A DNA stretch of 57,828 nucleotides from an uncultured Vampirovibrio sp. (GCA_910579975.1 CAJTWU010000009.1:1-57828); one strand, 5' to 3'; counted from the stretch's first letter, positions 1-8,960 are shown. A program made the numbers and translations. Notes: generated by a model not told the origin, from the letters alone.

Positions 1-1354
1 ACATTACAGGAAGATTTTCTTCCTTTTCTGGAACTATACCGCATTTATCGCAATAAATAACTGGAATAGGAGCTCCCCAGTATCTTTGGCGAGAAATTAA
101 CCAGTCACGAAGTCTGTATTGTGTTTTGAACTCTCCAAAACCTTCTTCAACTGCTTTTTGTGTAATAGCTTTTTTAGCTTCAGTATTTTTCATACCATTA
201 AATTCACCTGAATTTACAAGAAGCCCTTCATCTGTATACGCGGTCTCAAGAGGTTTGTCTTCTCCTATCACAACCTTCATTGGTAAATGATATTTCTTGG
301 CGAATGCGAAATCTCTTTCATCATGTGTTGGAACTGCCATAACAGCACCTGTACCATATTCAACAAGAGCATAATCTGCGGTCCACAATGGAAATTCTTC
401 TCCGGTGAATGGATTTATACAATGAGTTCCAAGAGGAACACCGGTTTTTTCTCTATCAGTTGAAAGTCTTTCGATTTCAGTAAGTTTACGAGCATTTGCT
501 CTGTATTCTTCAACAGCTTCTTTATTTTCAGGAGTTGTAAGTTTTTCGATATCTTTATATTCAGGTGCTACAACAAGGTAAGTTATGCCATGAACAGTAT
601 CAGGTCTTGTTGTATAAACAGGAACTTCCAGGCCTTCAACTTCTTTAACCTTAAATCTAAATATAGCCCCTTGAGATTTTCCAATCCAGTTAGCTTGCAT
701 TGTTTTAACATTATCGCCCCAGCCATCAAGAAGTTTAAGATCGTCTAACAATCTTTCTGCGTAATCGGTAATTTTGAAGAACCATTGTGAAAGGTATTTC
801 TTTTCAACTTCATTATCGCATCTCCAGCACTTGCCATCAATTACCTGTTCATTAGCAAGAACTGTACCACATTCTTCACACCAGTTTACAGCGGCTTCTT
901 TTTTATATGCCAAACCTTTTTTATAAAGCTGTAAGAATAACCACTGTGTCCATTTGTAGTAATCAGGTTTGCAAGTAGTTACTTCTCTTTTCCAGTCATA
1001 AGATAAACCCAGCATTTTAAGCTGTTTAGTCATATAAGCGATATTTTCATCAGTCCATGTTTCAGGATTTGCACCATGCTTCATCGCAGCATTTTCTGCA
1101 GGGAGACCAAAACTATCCCAGCCCATTGGATGTAATACATTATATCCTTGAGCCTTTTTAAATCTCGCAATTACGTCTGTAATGGTATAGTTTCTAACAT
1201 GTCCCATATGTAATTTCCCAGACGGATATGGGAACATTGATAATGCAAAATATTTAGGCTTATCACTATCATCAGGAGTGTTAAAAACATCTTCTGCTTC
1301 CCATTTAGCCTGCCATTTTTTCTCTATTTCTTGTGGAAAATATCCCTGTTTCAT
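1..1354 (-). CDS. leuS: Leucyl-tRNA synthetase, N-terminal part (runs off window)
   Basis: Cytoplasmic enzyme that charges tRNA-Leu. The reading frame is open from an ATG at 1354 to the left edge, giving about 451 residues of a protein usually 800-870 long. Visible in the translation are the class I signature region FPYPSG (about 41-46) and HMGH (about 49-52), the LPAENAA stretch near 85-91, and a zinc-knuckle-like CxxC...CxxC pair at about 159-179 in the connective domain. A good ribosome site (GGAGGA) lies just before the ATG. Upstream on the same strand an extended -10 (TGC-TAAAAT, 1411-1419) gives a leader of about 50 bases. The missing C-terminal part includes the KMSKS loop, so activity cannot be judged from here. 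Confidence 0.95.
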   Translation of the reverse strand, partial: MKQGYFPQEIEKKWQAKWEAEDVFNTPDDSDKPKYFALSMFPYPSGKLHMGHVRNYTITDVIARFKKAQGYNVLHPMGWDSFGLPAENAAMKHGANPETWTDENIAYMTKQLKMLGLSYDWKREVTTCKPDYYKWTQWLFLQLYKKGLAYKKEAAVNWCEECGTVLANEQVIDGKCWRCDNEVEKKYLSQWFFKITDYAERLLDDLKLLDGWGDNVKTMQANWIGKSQGAIFRFKVKEVEGLEVPVYTTRPDTVHGITYLVVAPEYKDIEKLTTPENKEAVEEYRANARKLTEIERLSTDREKTGVPLGTHCINPFTGEEFPLWTADYALVEYGTGAVMAVPTHDERDFAFAKKYHLPMKVVIGEDKPLETAYTDEGLLVNSGEFNGMKNTEAKKAITQKAVEEGFGEFKTQYRLRDWLISRQRYWGAPIPVIYCDKCGIVPEKEENLPVM

Positions 1355-1461
1355 TAGCTTCCTCCAACTGTTTAATTCTCTCCTCTCCCAAAGGGCGGGG
1401 GAATGAAATTATTTTAGCATAAAAATATACAATTAACGCTTTTCTTCTTGAAAAATTTAAT

Positions 1462-1467
1462 TATAAT
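1462..1467 (+). promoter_or_regulatory. -10 element for the gene at 1474; transcript probably leaderless
   Basis: A perfect TATAAT ends six bases before the ATG at 1474, so the expected transcription start falls on the start codon. No Shine-Dalgarno sequence is present. There is no convincing -35 hexamer at normal spacing. Confidence 0.45.
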
Positions 1468-1473
1468 AGAATT

Positions 1474-1956
1474 ATGAAGAAATTAATTATTTTGTTTTTT
1501 GCATTTTTGTTCAGTTTTACTAACGCAGAAGTCTTGGAAGCGGGTGTTTCTATAGAAGAAGTCCCGAAGGCTTTATATGGAGGCTGGAGAATAACAGCTC
1601 ATTTGGATACTACAAATGCACGTTCTTCTTTTAAACCTCAAAGTCTTGATTTTTGGACTTTGTCACGTGTTGGTGATTCAATTTCTTTGGATAATCCTAT
1701 GAGCGGAGCTAATTCAACTATATCTGTCAAAACAGTTGAAGGCAACTTAATTGTTTTTTCTAAAAAAACACCTTATGACAACAATAAAGTTTTAACCGAT
1801 ATTGTAACAATTCGTTTGAATGATAATTCGTTTACAGGAATAAATGACCTGAAACTTGAAACTTTTTCACTTATCGATAATCATTTGATGAAAACAGAGA
1901 CTGCAAGATATATTATCAAGGGCGAGAAAATTTCTGGGGATAGTATTATTCTATAA
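1474..1956 (+). CDS. Small exported protein of unknown function
   Basis: 160-residue protein that I do not recognise. It begins with Lys-Lys and a run of hydrophobic and aromatic residues (about 3-17) ending in TNAEV, which looks like a Sec signal peptide, so the mature protein is probably periplasmic or secreted. The rest is rich in beta-prone segments with a GGWRITAHLD stretch near 36-45 and no cysteines, reminiscent of a small beta-barrel or lipocalin-like fold, but that is only an impression. It is a single-gene unit: leuS diverges on one side and a strong hairpin terminator follows. The start codon has no ribosome site and sits directly at the predicted transcription start. Confidence 0.75.
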   Translation: MKKLIILFFAFLFSFTNAEVLEAGVSIEEVPKALYGGWRITAHLDTTNARSSFKPQSLDFWTLSRVGDSISLDNPMSGANSTISVKTVEGNLIVFSKKTPYDNNKVLTDIVTIRLNDNSFTGINDLKLETFSLIDNHLMKTETARYIIKGEKISGDSIIL

Positions 1957-1977
1957 TATTTTATTCAATTGGCATAA

Positions 1978-2015
1978 AATTTCTCCTACATCTAGATAAA
2001 AATGTAGGAGAAATT
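1978..2015. terminator. Bidirectional terminator between convergent genes
   Basis: A perfect 14-bp inverted repeat (AATTTCTCCTACAT and its complement) with a 10-base loop lies between the convergent exported-protein gene and the rubredoxin gene. The AT-rich flanks can act as U-tract in either direction. Confidence 0.85.
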
Positions 2016-2036
2016 ATAATTGCTAATCTTGTAATC

Positions 2037-2198
2037 CTAGCAGCCTTCTGTAAACATATCTTTGCCTACTGAACAGATTGGGCATACCCAATCATCAGGT
2101 AAATCCATGAAATCTGTTCCAGGTTGTACTCCGTTATCAGGATCACCTTTTTCAGGGTCATAAACATAGTGACAAACTTCGCATACGTATCTTTGCAT
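2037..2198 (-). CDS. Rubredoxin
   Basis: 53-residue one-iron electron carrier, read by hand. It starts MQRYVCEVCHYVYDP and contains the two rubredoxin knuckles, CEVC near 6-9 and CPIC near 39-42, and the conserved DLPDDWVCP segment, at the family's normal length. The ribosome site AGGAGG precedes the ATG at 2198. The gene lies 29 bases downstream of the flavodiiron protein gene on the same strand, and rubredoxin is the usual electron donor to that enzyme, so the two probably form an oxygen- or NO-reducing pair protecting an anaerobic cytoplasm. The 14-bp stem terminator follows. Confidence 0.95.
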   Translation of the reverse strand: MQRYVCEVCHYVYDPEKGDPDNGVQPGTDFMDLPDDWVCPICSVGKDMFTEGC

Positions 2199-2227
2199 AA
2201 TTATTTCCTCCTTTTTTCTATATTAAA

Positions 2228-3409
2228 CTATACTTTCAAAGAATTTACTATTGTATTTACAACATTATCCAAGTCGGCAATTTGTTCTTTTTTGAGAGTT
2301 GATTTAATACAGAAATTGTCATTCAAGAATTCTGTTCCTTTTAGTTTTTCAAGTTCAGTTCTCATAATATTTCCACATGTTGCAGCCCAAGAGCCGTTTT
2401 CTATAAGAACAAATTTTCTGTTTTGAAGATTATGTGAAACAATATAGTGCAAAAAAGTGTGCATAGATTCAAAAATACCTGTATTATAAGTGGTAGAGCC
2501 TAAAATAATATGAGAATATTTAAAAGCTTCTGCTAAAACTATTGAATGGTCTGCATAAGACATATTATACATTTTTATATTTTTAATACCATTATCAGCA
2601 AGTTTTCCTGATAAAATATCAAGAACATTTTCAGTCCCACCATATACTGATGAGTATGCAATTAAAACACCATTTTCTTCAGGTTCATACAAAGACCACT
2701 TATTGTATTTTTCTAACAATAATCCGATATTATCCTTTATCATTGTTCCATGAAGTGGACATATCATATCAATCTCAAGTCCAGATACCTTTTTAAGCAG
2801 CATTTGAACTTGCATTCCATATTTTCCTACAATATTTGTATAATATCTCCTTGACTCATTTATGTTCAAATCATCGTATAAAGGTCCGTTAATGGCACCA
2901 AAAGAACCAAATGCATCGGCAGAGAACAGTGTTTTATAATTCTTATCATAAGTTACCATAACTTCCGGCCAATGAACCATTGGTGCTAAGATAAATTGAA
3001 GTTCATGTGAACCCGTATTTATTGTATCACCTTCTTTTACTATAATTGCTTCGAAATTAAAATCAAAAAATTGTTTAATCATTTGTTCTGCTTTAGCAGT
3101 ACAAACAATCTTTGTTTCAGGATATTTTTCAATGACACATTCAATTAATGCCGCATGATCCGGTTCCATATGGTGAACAACAAGATAGTCCAATGATTTA
3201 CCTTCCAGAGCAGCTTCTAAGTTTTTGAAAAATTGAACATCGCAAGATTTATCAACAGTATCAAAAAGCACTGTTTTTTCATCTTTTAATAGATATGAGT
3301 TGTATGAAACTCCATCCGGCACATTATAAGCACTTTCAAAAAGAGCCAGTTTTCTATCTGAACATCCTATATAGATTAAATCATCTGATATTTTTCTAAT
3401 ATTATGCAT
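2228..3409 (-). CDS. fprA: Flavodiiron protein (A-type flavoprotein)
   Basis: 393-residue enzyme that reduces O2 to water and/or NO to N2O with electrons from rubredoxin. The N-terminal metallo-beta-lactamase-like domain keeps the diiron ligands: H80, E82, D84 and H85 in the HMEPDH motif, H146 (MVHWPE), D165 (SADAFG) and H220 (CPLHG). A flavodoxin domain follows from about 247, with the FMN loop SSVYGGTE near 253-260. Length and domain order are those of the minimal two-domain class A proteins. It follows hpt by 2 bases and is followed by rubredoxin, so it appears to be the distal part of the tilS-hpt operon. Whether O2 or NO is the main substrate cannot be read from sequence. Confidence 0.95.
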   Translation of the reverse strand: MHNIRKISDDLIYIGCSDRKLALFESAYNVPDGVSYNSYLLKDEKTVLFDTVDKSCDVQFFKNLEAALEGKSLDYLVVHHMEPDHAALIECVIEKYPETKIVCTAKAEQMIKQFFDFNFEAIIVKEGDTINTGSHELQFILAPMVHWPEVMVTYDKNYKTLFSADAFGSFGAINGPLYDDLNINESRRYYTNIVGKYGMQVQMLLKKVSGLEIDMICPLHGTMIKDNIGLLLEKYNKWSLYEPEENGVLIAYSSVYGGTENVLDILSGKLADNGIKNIKMYNMSYADHSIVLAEAFKYSHIILGSTTYNTGIFESMHTFLHYIVSHNLQNRKFVLIENGSWAATCGNIMRTELEKLKGTEFLNDNFCIKSTLKKEQIADLDNVVNTIVNSLKV

Positions 3410-3411
3410 AT

Positions 3412-3942
3412 TTAAACCTCTACATATCCGATATATGGTATATTTCTGTAATATCCGTCATAGTCTAAGCCATACCCGACTAAAAACTTATCATCAATTT
3501 CAAAACAATAATAATCTGCATCAATATCTACTTCACGCTTAACTTTTTTATCAAGAAGTGAGCAGAATTTTAAATCTTTTGTTTTAAAATTAAGATTAAT
3601 AAAGTCAATTAAAAATTTTGCAGTGTGACCTGTATCAATAATATCTTCAATAATTAAAACATTTTTATTATTTAAATCTGGTAATGCAATATCAACAGCA
3701 TTAACTTTTCCTGATGTAGTAAATGCTGAACCATAGCTTGAAAGCCTTATAAATTCCATTTTTAAAGGCATTTTTAAGTGTTTGGCAAGGTCAGCCATAA
3801 ACATTACAGACCCTTTCAAAACACAGATGAGATAAATTTCTTCATCTTTATAGATATTATTTAATTGTTTCCCAAGTTTTGCAATTTCTTGTTGAATAGC
3901 TTCAGCATCAAATAATACCTTTAAGTCGCTCTCTTTAATCAT
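3412..3942 (-). CDS. hpt: Hypoxanthine phosphoribosyltransferase
   Basis: 176-residue purine salvage enzyme converting hypoxanthine or guanine plus PRPP to IMP or GMP. The PRPP loop VLIIEDIIDTGHT is at 95-107, the VLKGS loop at 41-45, and the C-terminal LVGYGLDYDGYYRN segment is typical of the family. It directly follows tilS (1-base gap), the same order found in many bacteria including Bacillus (tilS-hpt-ftsH), and sits 2 bases before the flavodiiron gene. ftsH does not follow here. Confidence 0.95.
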   Translation of the reverse strand: MIKESDLKVLFDAEAIQQEIAKLGKQLNNIYKDEEIYLICVLKGSVMFMADLAKHLKMPLKMEFIRLSSYGSAFTTSGKVNAVDIALPDLNNKNVLIIEDIIDTGHTAKFLIDFINLNFKTKDLKFCSLLDKKVKREVDIDADYYCFEIDDKFLVGYGLDYDGYYRNIPYIGYVEV

Positions 3943-3943
3943 T

Positions 3944-5287
3944 TTATAATACCTCTATTACGTGAGTTGGCACGCTTGTTACGCCTATTTTATCACTTAA
4001 TCCAACGCCAACAACCCATAATACTTCATCGTTGTTGGTTAATAATAAAATTTCGTCACGCTTATGTTTATTAACTCCTTTAGAATTTAAATATTTTTTT
4101 AATTTCATAGTTCCTCGCATACCAAAAGGATTAATAATATCGCCATCTCTTCGAGTTCTTACTGTTAATGGCATTTTTATTTTTGATAAATCAGCATAAA
4201 CAAAACTTGCAGCAGCATCAGGAAAAATAAAAATTTCTTTTTCCTCATATTTTTTTAAGATTAGAGTTCTGTTGCCAATACTATATTCACCTTCTTTGTT
4301 AATAATAATTTCTGGAACTTCAATTTTTTCTTTGACTGCATGATGTGGAATTGTTTCAATAATTTTTTCATCTACATAAAGCCATTTGGCTGTAGCAAGC
4401 GATAATGTGTTTCCATTTTTACGTGATAAATTTGCTTCAATAAACTCATATATTTCGTTGATTTTTTTGAAATCATAATCTAAATCAAATTTTTGTATAT
4501 ATTCATGTATAAATCTTTTTTTTACTTGCGCTGATAAGGCTCTATAAGCTTGCGAAATAATTTTATCATCTTTTATTACATCGTTTCTTAATGTACTTAA
4601 ATATTCTTCAATAATTTCGTTTTCACTGTTTGATACTTCTGCTAATGTATTCAAAGACTCTTTAACAGAAGGATTAATTTTTTCCAATGCTGGAATAATA
4701 TTAAGTCTCAGGTAATTTCTTTTGTAGTTTATATCAGTATTTGAGCTGTCATTATTGGGGTTAAGATTGTTTGTTTCGCAATAATTAACTATTTCGACTC
4801 TGGTAGTTTTTAATAAAGGTCTGTAGAAACAATTTCTTTTTTCTGATATTCCTTTTAAACCTACTAATCCGGTTCCTTTAATTACTCTATATAAAACAGT
4901 TTCAGCATTGTCATCTTTATTGTGTGCTGTAAAAACTGCATCTGCATCATATTCTTCCATCGCTTCTTCGAAAAACTCATAGCGTGCTATTCTTGCCTCA
5001 TTTTCACTTTTTTTAAGCCCGGCTTGAGCTGTTCTTGTATAAAATTCCATTCCTCGTGAGGCGGCAAACAGTCTGCAGACTTCCTGTTCTCTTAAAGCTT
5101 CTTCGCCGCGCCAATTGTGATTAAAATGGGCTGCAATTACATTTATTTCCCAAAATTCTTCATTTTCTTTAAGCTTAGCTAGAATATCCAGAAGGCACAT
5201 AGAATCATAGCCTCCAGAGAAGCCTACAAGAATGGTTTTATCTTGTAGTTCATACTTCCTTAAAAAATCAGCTATTTTATTTAACAT
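3944..5287 (-). CDS. tilS: tRNA(Ile)-lysidine synthase
   Basis: 447-residue ATP-dependent enzyme that converts C34 of tRNA-Ile(CAU) to lysidine so that it reads AUA codons. The N-terminal PP-loop motif SGGYDS is at 24-29. The C-terminal segment with RTRRDGD and KLKKYLNSKGVNKHKRDE is typical of the TilS C-terminal substrate-binding domain. Its start overlaps the stop of the upstream Clp-N gene by 7 bases, so translation is probably coupled. AUA codons are common in this AT-rich genome, which fits the enzyme being essential. Confidence 0.95.
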   Translation of the reverse strand: MLNKIADFLRKYELQDKTILVGFSGGYDSMCLLDILAKLKENEEFWEINVIAAHFNHNWRGEEALREQEVCRLFAASRGMEFYTRTAQAGLKKSENEARIARYEFFEEAMEEYDADAVFTAHNKDDNAETVLYRVIKGTGLVGLKGISEKRNCFYRPLLKTTRVEIVNYCETNNLNPNNDSSNTDINYKRNYLRLNIIPALEKINPSVKESLNTLAEVSNSENEIIEEYLSTLRNDVIKDDKIISQAYRALSAQVKKRFIHEYIQKFDLDYDFKKINEIYEFIEANLSRKNGNTLSLATAKWLYVDEKIIETIPHHAVKEKIEVPEIIINKEGEYSIGNRTLILKKYEEKEIFIFPDAAASFVYADLSKIKMPLTVRTRRDGDIINPFGMRGTMKLKKYLNSKGVNKHKRDEILLLTNNDEVLWVVGVGLSDKIGVTSVPTHVIEVL

Positions 5288-6615
5288 TTATTACCAAGAA
5301 CCCCGTGTTTGATTTCAATCGCATCAACGCCCAGTGTGTCTAAAACTTTCATTGCAAGAGAGTCTGGCTCTTCTGTTATGGCTATAAGCAAATCAACAGC
5401 TTCAATTCTTTGTCTGTTAGCTTTTTTTGCTCTCAACCAAGCTTTTTCAAGAACTCTTTTTGCTCGTTTAGTAAAAACAATTTCTTTGTCAAAGTATTCA
5501 TTACCATATCCGACAAGATTTTCAACAACAATACGGGCATCTTTTAGTGTGATTTCCAGGTTGTTTAAAACATCAAATGCAATACTTGCTCCTTCGCTTA
5601 AAATACCTAATAAAAACATCTCTGTTCCAACCACATTTCTACCAATTCTTCTTGCTTCTTCTTTTGCAAGTTTCATTATAAGCAGTGTTTCAGGCATTTG
5701 CTTTTCGATTGGTTTCAAAATATCTTCACTCAATTTGTCTTCGTTAACGCCTAATGATTTAATAATTTCATAAGCTAGACCTTTTTTTGTTTTAAGTACG
5801 CTAAGCATTATATGTTCAGGCGTAATAATCGATGACCCGAGTTCTTTTGCTGTTTGTAAAGCCAAATTCATCATTAAAAATGCATTTGGTGTGAAAATAA
5901 TCTTTTTATTTTCGTATTCTGATTTTCTGGAAGAAATGGAGGCCAATTTTTGTTCAAAATTATCTGCATTTATTCCATAATTATGGATAGTATCTAATAA
6001 ATTTGAGTTTTCAGATTCTAAAATTGAAGCTACAATTTGCTCCGTTCCAAGGATTTCATATCCTGCTGCTGAAAGTTTTGAAACAGCTCTGTCTAAAACT
6101 TCAGAAACTCCGTCATAAGCTGCTTCAAAGTTGGAAGATTTTTCTTCATCTTCTTCTACTTCAGGATGTTCAAGGCGTTTGATTTTTCTTAGAACAAGTT
6201 TATTAAGTAACTCTCTTGCATTAATGGTATCAAAGTTGAATTTATCTAAAATTGATTGAACATTTGAGTTTTTATCAGTAATTACTGATAAAAACAGATG
6301 TTCAAATAAAATATTTGTGTTTCCTGATTTTGAAGCCAAATCAAGAGTATGTTTAAGGATTTCCTTAAAATTATGATTAAAGGGAATGTTTTCTAATGCT
6401 TTAGAGGAAGTTCTGGTGTATTTTAAGACCTCCTCTTGTACAGCATTTGAAGTTACGTTATACATTCTAAAAAGCTTTAGAGAAACCCCGCGGGCTTCAG
6501 TTACAAGCGCAAGCAAAAGATGCTCCGGGCAAACTTCAGAACTTTTCAATTCTTTAGCAAGTCTTTGAGATTCGCTTACGGCATTAATAGCTTTTTCTGT
6601 AAAACGTTCAAACAT
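5281..6615 (-). CDS. Clp N-domain protein with six half-repeats and no ATPase domain
   Basis: 444-residue protein that starts like ClpC (MFERFTEKA) and is built only of Clp N-terminal (ClpR) repeats. The repeat-defining helix recurs six times: PEHLLLAL (30), FEHLFLS (104), GTEQIVAS (190), TPEHIMLS (265), GTEMFLLG (330) and EAVDLLIA (405), making three double Clp-N units. An acidic linker (about 148-160) separates the first unit from the rest. There is no Walker A, Walker B or AAA+ region, and the protein ends normally at a stop codon overlapping tilS. In ClpC and ClpA this domain binds substrates and adaptors such as McsB or ClpS, so a scaffold, decoy or adaptor role is possible, but that is inference. 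It sits between a DUF1292 gene and tilS. Confidence 0.85.
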   Translation of the reverse strand: MFERFTEKAINAVSESQRLAKELKSSEVCPEHLLLALVTEARGVSLKLFRMYNVTSNAVQEEVLKYTRTSSKALENIPFNHNFKEILKHTLDLASKSGNTNILFEHLFLSVITDKNSNVQSILDKFNFDTINARELLNKLVLRKIKRLEHPEVEEDEEKSSNFEAAYDGVSEVLDRAVSKLSAAGYEILGTEQIVASILESENSNLLDTIHNYGINADNFEQKLASISSRKSEYENKKIIFTPNAFLMMNLALQTAKELGSSIITPEHIMLSVLKTKKGLAYEIIKSLGVNEDKLSEDILKPIEKQMPETLLIMKLAKEEARRIGRNVVGTEMFLLGILSEGASIAFDVLNNLEITLKDARIVVENLVGYGNEYFDKEIVFTKRAKRVLEKAWLRAKKANRQRIEAVDLLIAITEEPDSLAMKVLDTLGVDAIEIKHGVLGNKC

Positions 6616-6622
6616 AAGTTAC

Positions 6623-6901
6623 CTATTCTTCTACTTCATCATCTTCATATTCAAGGTTTTCTATGTATTCGCAAACCTTGTCAAATTCTTCTTCGTTTTC
6701 AATGCTTTTGAAGTAGTAGTCTTCACCTTCTTCGTAGCATTCCATTAAGATAAGTTCCGGTTCTTCAGCTTCTTCATCTTCAATTGGAAGAAGCGTAGCA
6801 TAAGTTTTTCCTTCGAAATCTACGATATCATATACTTCGCATTTTGTTACATTACCTTCTTCATCGGTAATTTCAACGTAATTTAATTCTTCTTCTGACA
6901 T
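6623..6901 (-). CDS. DUF1292 (YrzB-like) acidic protein
   Basis: 92-residue strongly acidic protein with the DUF1292 pattern: the EITDEEGN opening, an aromatic/aliphatic core (KTYATLLP) and the ILMECYEEGEDYYF stretch. Function is unknown. In Firmicutes the same family lies next to the ruvX homologue (the yrrK-yrzB pair), and here it follows ruvX by 11 bases, so the neighbourhood is conserved across phyla. The C-terminus is almost entirely Asp and Glu. Confidence 0.85.
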   Translation of the reverse strand: MSEEELNYVEITDEEGNVTKCEVYDIVDFEGKTYATLLPIEDEEAEEPELILMECYEEGEDYYFKSIENEEEFDKVCEYIENLEYEDDEVEE

Positions 6902-6912
6902 TTTAGTCTCCT

Positions 6913-7317
6913 TTATTTTTTTCTGCTAAGATACTGTTCTAAAATAACGCAGGCACTTTCCATATCCACTAAGCCTTTGTTTTTTCTAAAATCTACTTTT
7001 CTTGAACGAAGTCTTGTTTCTGCTTCTTCAGAAGTCAAACGCTCGTCTTCAAATATTATATCAAAACCATAAATTTTTTGTGCAAAATCTATACAATCTT
7101 GAGCTTGAAAGCCGATAGAATCATCCATATTGATAGGTTTTCCTACAACAATTTTCTCTACGCGATTTTCTTTGGCAATTTTTATAATTTCTTCAATTGC
7201 TTTATTTTCAGGCTCTCTTGCAATAAAAGAATGAGGAGTTGCAATAACTTGAAGGTAATCACTTAAAGCAATTCCTATACGTTTTGTTCCAACATCTAAA
7301 GCCATTATTTTATGCAT
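6913..7317 (-). CDS. ruvX: RuvX/YqgF family nuclease
   Basis: 134-residue RNase H-fold protein, described as a putative Holliday junction resolvase and needed in E. coli for 16S rRNA 5'-end processing. Seen: the first catalytic Asp in ALDVGTKRIG (D8), the VVGKP strand, the FEDERLTS motif with its acidic residues, and a late acidic residue in KGLVDMESA. I chose the ATG at 7317, which overlaps the upstream stop codon as TAATG. An in-frame ATG 12 bases further upstream exists but would overlap the previous gene. The overlap implies translational coupling. Confidence 0.92.
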   Translation of the reverse strand: MHKIMALDVGTKRIGIALSDYLQVIATPHSFIAREPENKAIEEIIKIAKENRVEKIVVGKPINMDDSIGFQAQDCIDFAQKIYGFDIIFEDERLTSEEAETRLRSRKVDFRKNKGLVDMESACVILEQYLSRKK

Positions 7318-8906
7318 TAATCTACCCACTTAGCTTCTATTGATGAAATTATCATATCAAGCTGCAAGAGTTCAAAATCATCAGCTTGCGGCTGTAATTT
7401 TTGTTCAAACATTGTCGCTGATTTTCTTTGATTTTTAAGGATATAGCGTTGTCCAACGTAATATTCATAAATACTTTTTCTAAGAATGTTAGTTAAAAAA
7501 GCATAATTAGTACCTAATGAATAAAACACTTGTGCTAAATCATTATCTTCTTTAAGTTGTCTTAAATAAGCGGCAATATTAAAATTAACCATTTGATATG
7601 CAAGTTCTTTGGCAGTATATACTCTATCAAAATTGTCTGCAATAAATTTGTCTAAATCAACATTAAAATTATTTGTTTTAAACTCGTAAGAAAGCTTATC
7701 AATAAATTCTTTAAATTCAGGAGAAGTTATTTCGTCATAAAACCAGTTTTGAACATAATCGCTCAAGCAAAGTTTATCAATTTCTTTCTGATTTAATTCT
7801 TTTTTATCTAATCGTACTTCAGGACGTTCAGCTTCAATATCAAGAAGAATACTTTCCCAACAAATGTATTCATAAGGAATTGGTTCGTCATTAGCGTAGG
7901 AACTTTCAACCGCTTGCATAGCAAGATATTTGACAATTTCCGGTTTTACTTCATATTTCTCTTGATAATTATAAAATTTGTCTATAATTTTGTAAAAATC
8001 TCTTTCTTGCATTGCATTAAACCCGAATGAATCAAGAATTCCATAACGCGGATTTATTACAAGAGCTAAAAATTGCAATGTTTTATTTGAGCGTATTCTT
8101 GAGAAAATTATTGCTAAATTCCCATGTCCATCAGGGAAGGAAACATAAGACTTGTATGGCTTAGACTCTTTTAAAATCTCTTTGTAGAACTCAATTGTAT
8201 TATCAACTCTTATACCGGCAAGTTTAAGAGACGACATTGCTTTATTAATTTTAGCCTGTTGTTCTTCATTAACATATTGTTTAACATTTTCAAGTGCATG
8301 ATATGCAAGCTGCGATTTTGTATTACCAAGTATTTCTAAAGCTGTATCGCCAACTTTTGTTTCCATATAAAATAAGAATACGGGTATGACAATATTAGCT
8401 AAAGCATCATGTGCATAATCTTCTTCTAAAGAACGGATTAAAAGAATTTTATCGTTATCAGAAAGAGCATTTAAGAAGTCCATAAAGTCAATTTGTGCTT
8501 CAGGGTTCATTATTGCTGTTTCAAGAAGTTCTTTTGTTTCTTTATTAATTAACTCGTTAAATTTTTCGAAATAGCCGCTTATAACTTCATAATCAATCTT
8601 GTTACCAAGGTCTTTTAACATATTAAAGGCAATCATTTTAATATGGTCATTATAATCAGGGCTTTTAATAACATCCCATAATTCATTGTTAAGTTGTTCT
8701 TTTTCTATAAGTTCAGTTAATAACCAGCAAATAAGAAGTGATTTGTGTTCGTCTGCATTCAATAATTCTCTTACAAGAATATCGACGATAGCTTTCTTAT
8801 CCTCAATAAGTTTTAAATCAGTTAATAATGACGGATCAGGCATTGTCGAGCCTGAAATAGCCCTTAAAGATGCTAAAACTTCCGCTTTTATTTGTAGTTT
8901 ATTCAT
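7317..8906 (-). CDS. Large helical protein of unknown function
   Basis: 529-residue soluble protein that I do not recognise. It is almost entirely alpha-helical by eye. The first 230 residues show recurring helix pairs (LLICWLLTELIEKEQ, MIAFNMLKDLG, ANIVIPVFLFYM, TALEILGN) that resemble HEAT-type repeats. A more globular middle (about 235-310) contains YVSFPDGHGNLAIIFSR, and the C-terminal 200 residues are again helical. There are no catalytic motifs, signal peptide or membrane segment. It is the first gene after a good promoter (8932-8960) and overlaps ruvX by one base, so it leads the ruvX-tilS-hpt operon. Confidence 0.75.
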   Translation of the reverse strand: MNKLQIKAEVLASLRAISGSTMPDPSLLTDLKLIEDKKAIVDILVRELLNADEHKSLLICWLLTELIEKEQLNNELWDVIKSPDYNDHIKMIAFNMLKDLGNKIDYEVISGYFEKFNELINKETKELLETAIMNPEAQIDFMDFLNALSDNDKILLIRSLEEDYAHDALANIVIPVFLFYMETKVGDTALEILGNTKSQLAYHALENVKQYVNEEQQAKINKAMSSLKLAGIRVDNTIEFYKEILKESKPYKSYVSFPDGHGNLAIIFSRIRSNKTLQFLALVINPRYGILDSFGFNAMQERDFYKIIDKFYNYQEKYEVKPEIVKYLAMQAVESSYANDEPIPYEYICWESILLDIEAERPEVRLDKKELNQKEIDKLCLSDYVQNWFYDEITSPEFKEFIDKLSYEFKTNNFNVDLDKFIADNFDRVYTAKELAYQMVNFNIAAYLRQLKEDNDLAQVFYSLGTNYAFLTNILRKSIYEYYVGQRYILKNQRKSATMFEQKLQPQADDFELLQLDMIISSIEAKWVD

Positions 8907-8931
8907 TCTGCCCTCTTCAATTTATCCTTAA

Positions 8932-8960
8932 ATTGTATCTTAAAAATCCGGCTTTAGCAA
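8932..8960 (-). promoter_or_regulatory. Sigma-70-type promoter for the 8906-to-2037 operon
   Basis: On the minus strand TTGCTA and TACAAT are separated by 17 bases and lie 26 bases before the ATG at 8906, just after the aroE stop. The operon can thus be transcribed independently of aroE. Confidence 0.55.

Noticed and set aside
1382..1402. GC-rich CTCTCCC-AAA-GGGCGGGGG in the leuS leader, considered as T-box or attenuator
   Set aside because: The stem is short with mismatches, no T-box specifier or antiterminator sequence is recognisable in the 50-base leader, and no T-run follows.
5309..5773. 154-codon open frame on the plus strand
   Set aside because: It is antisense to the Clp N-domain gene, Ser/Ile-rich as expected for a shadow frame, and has no ribosome site or recognisable domain.
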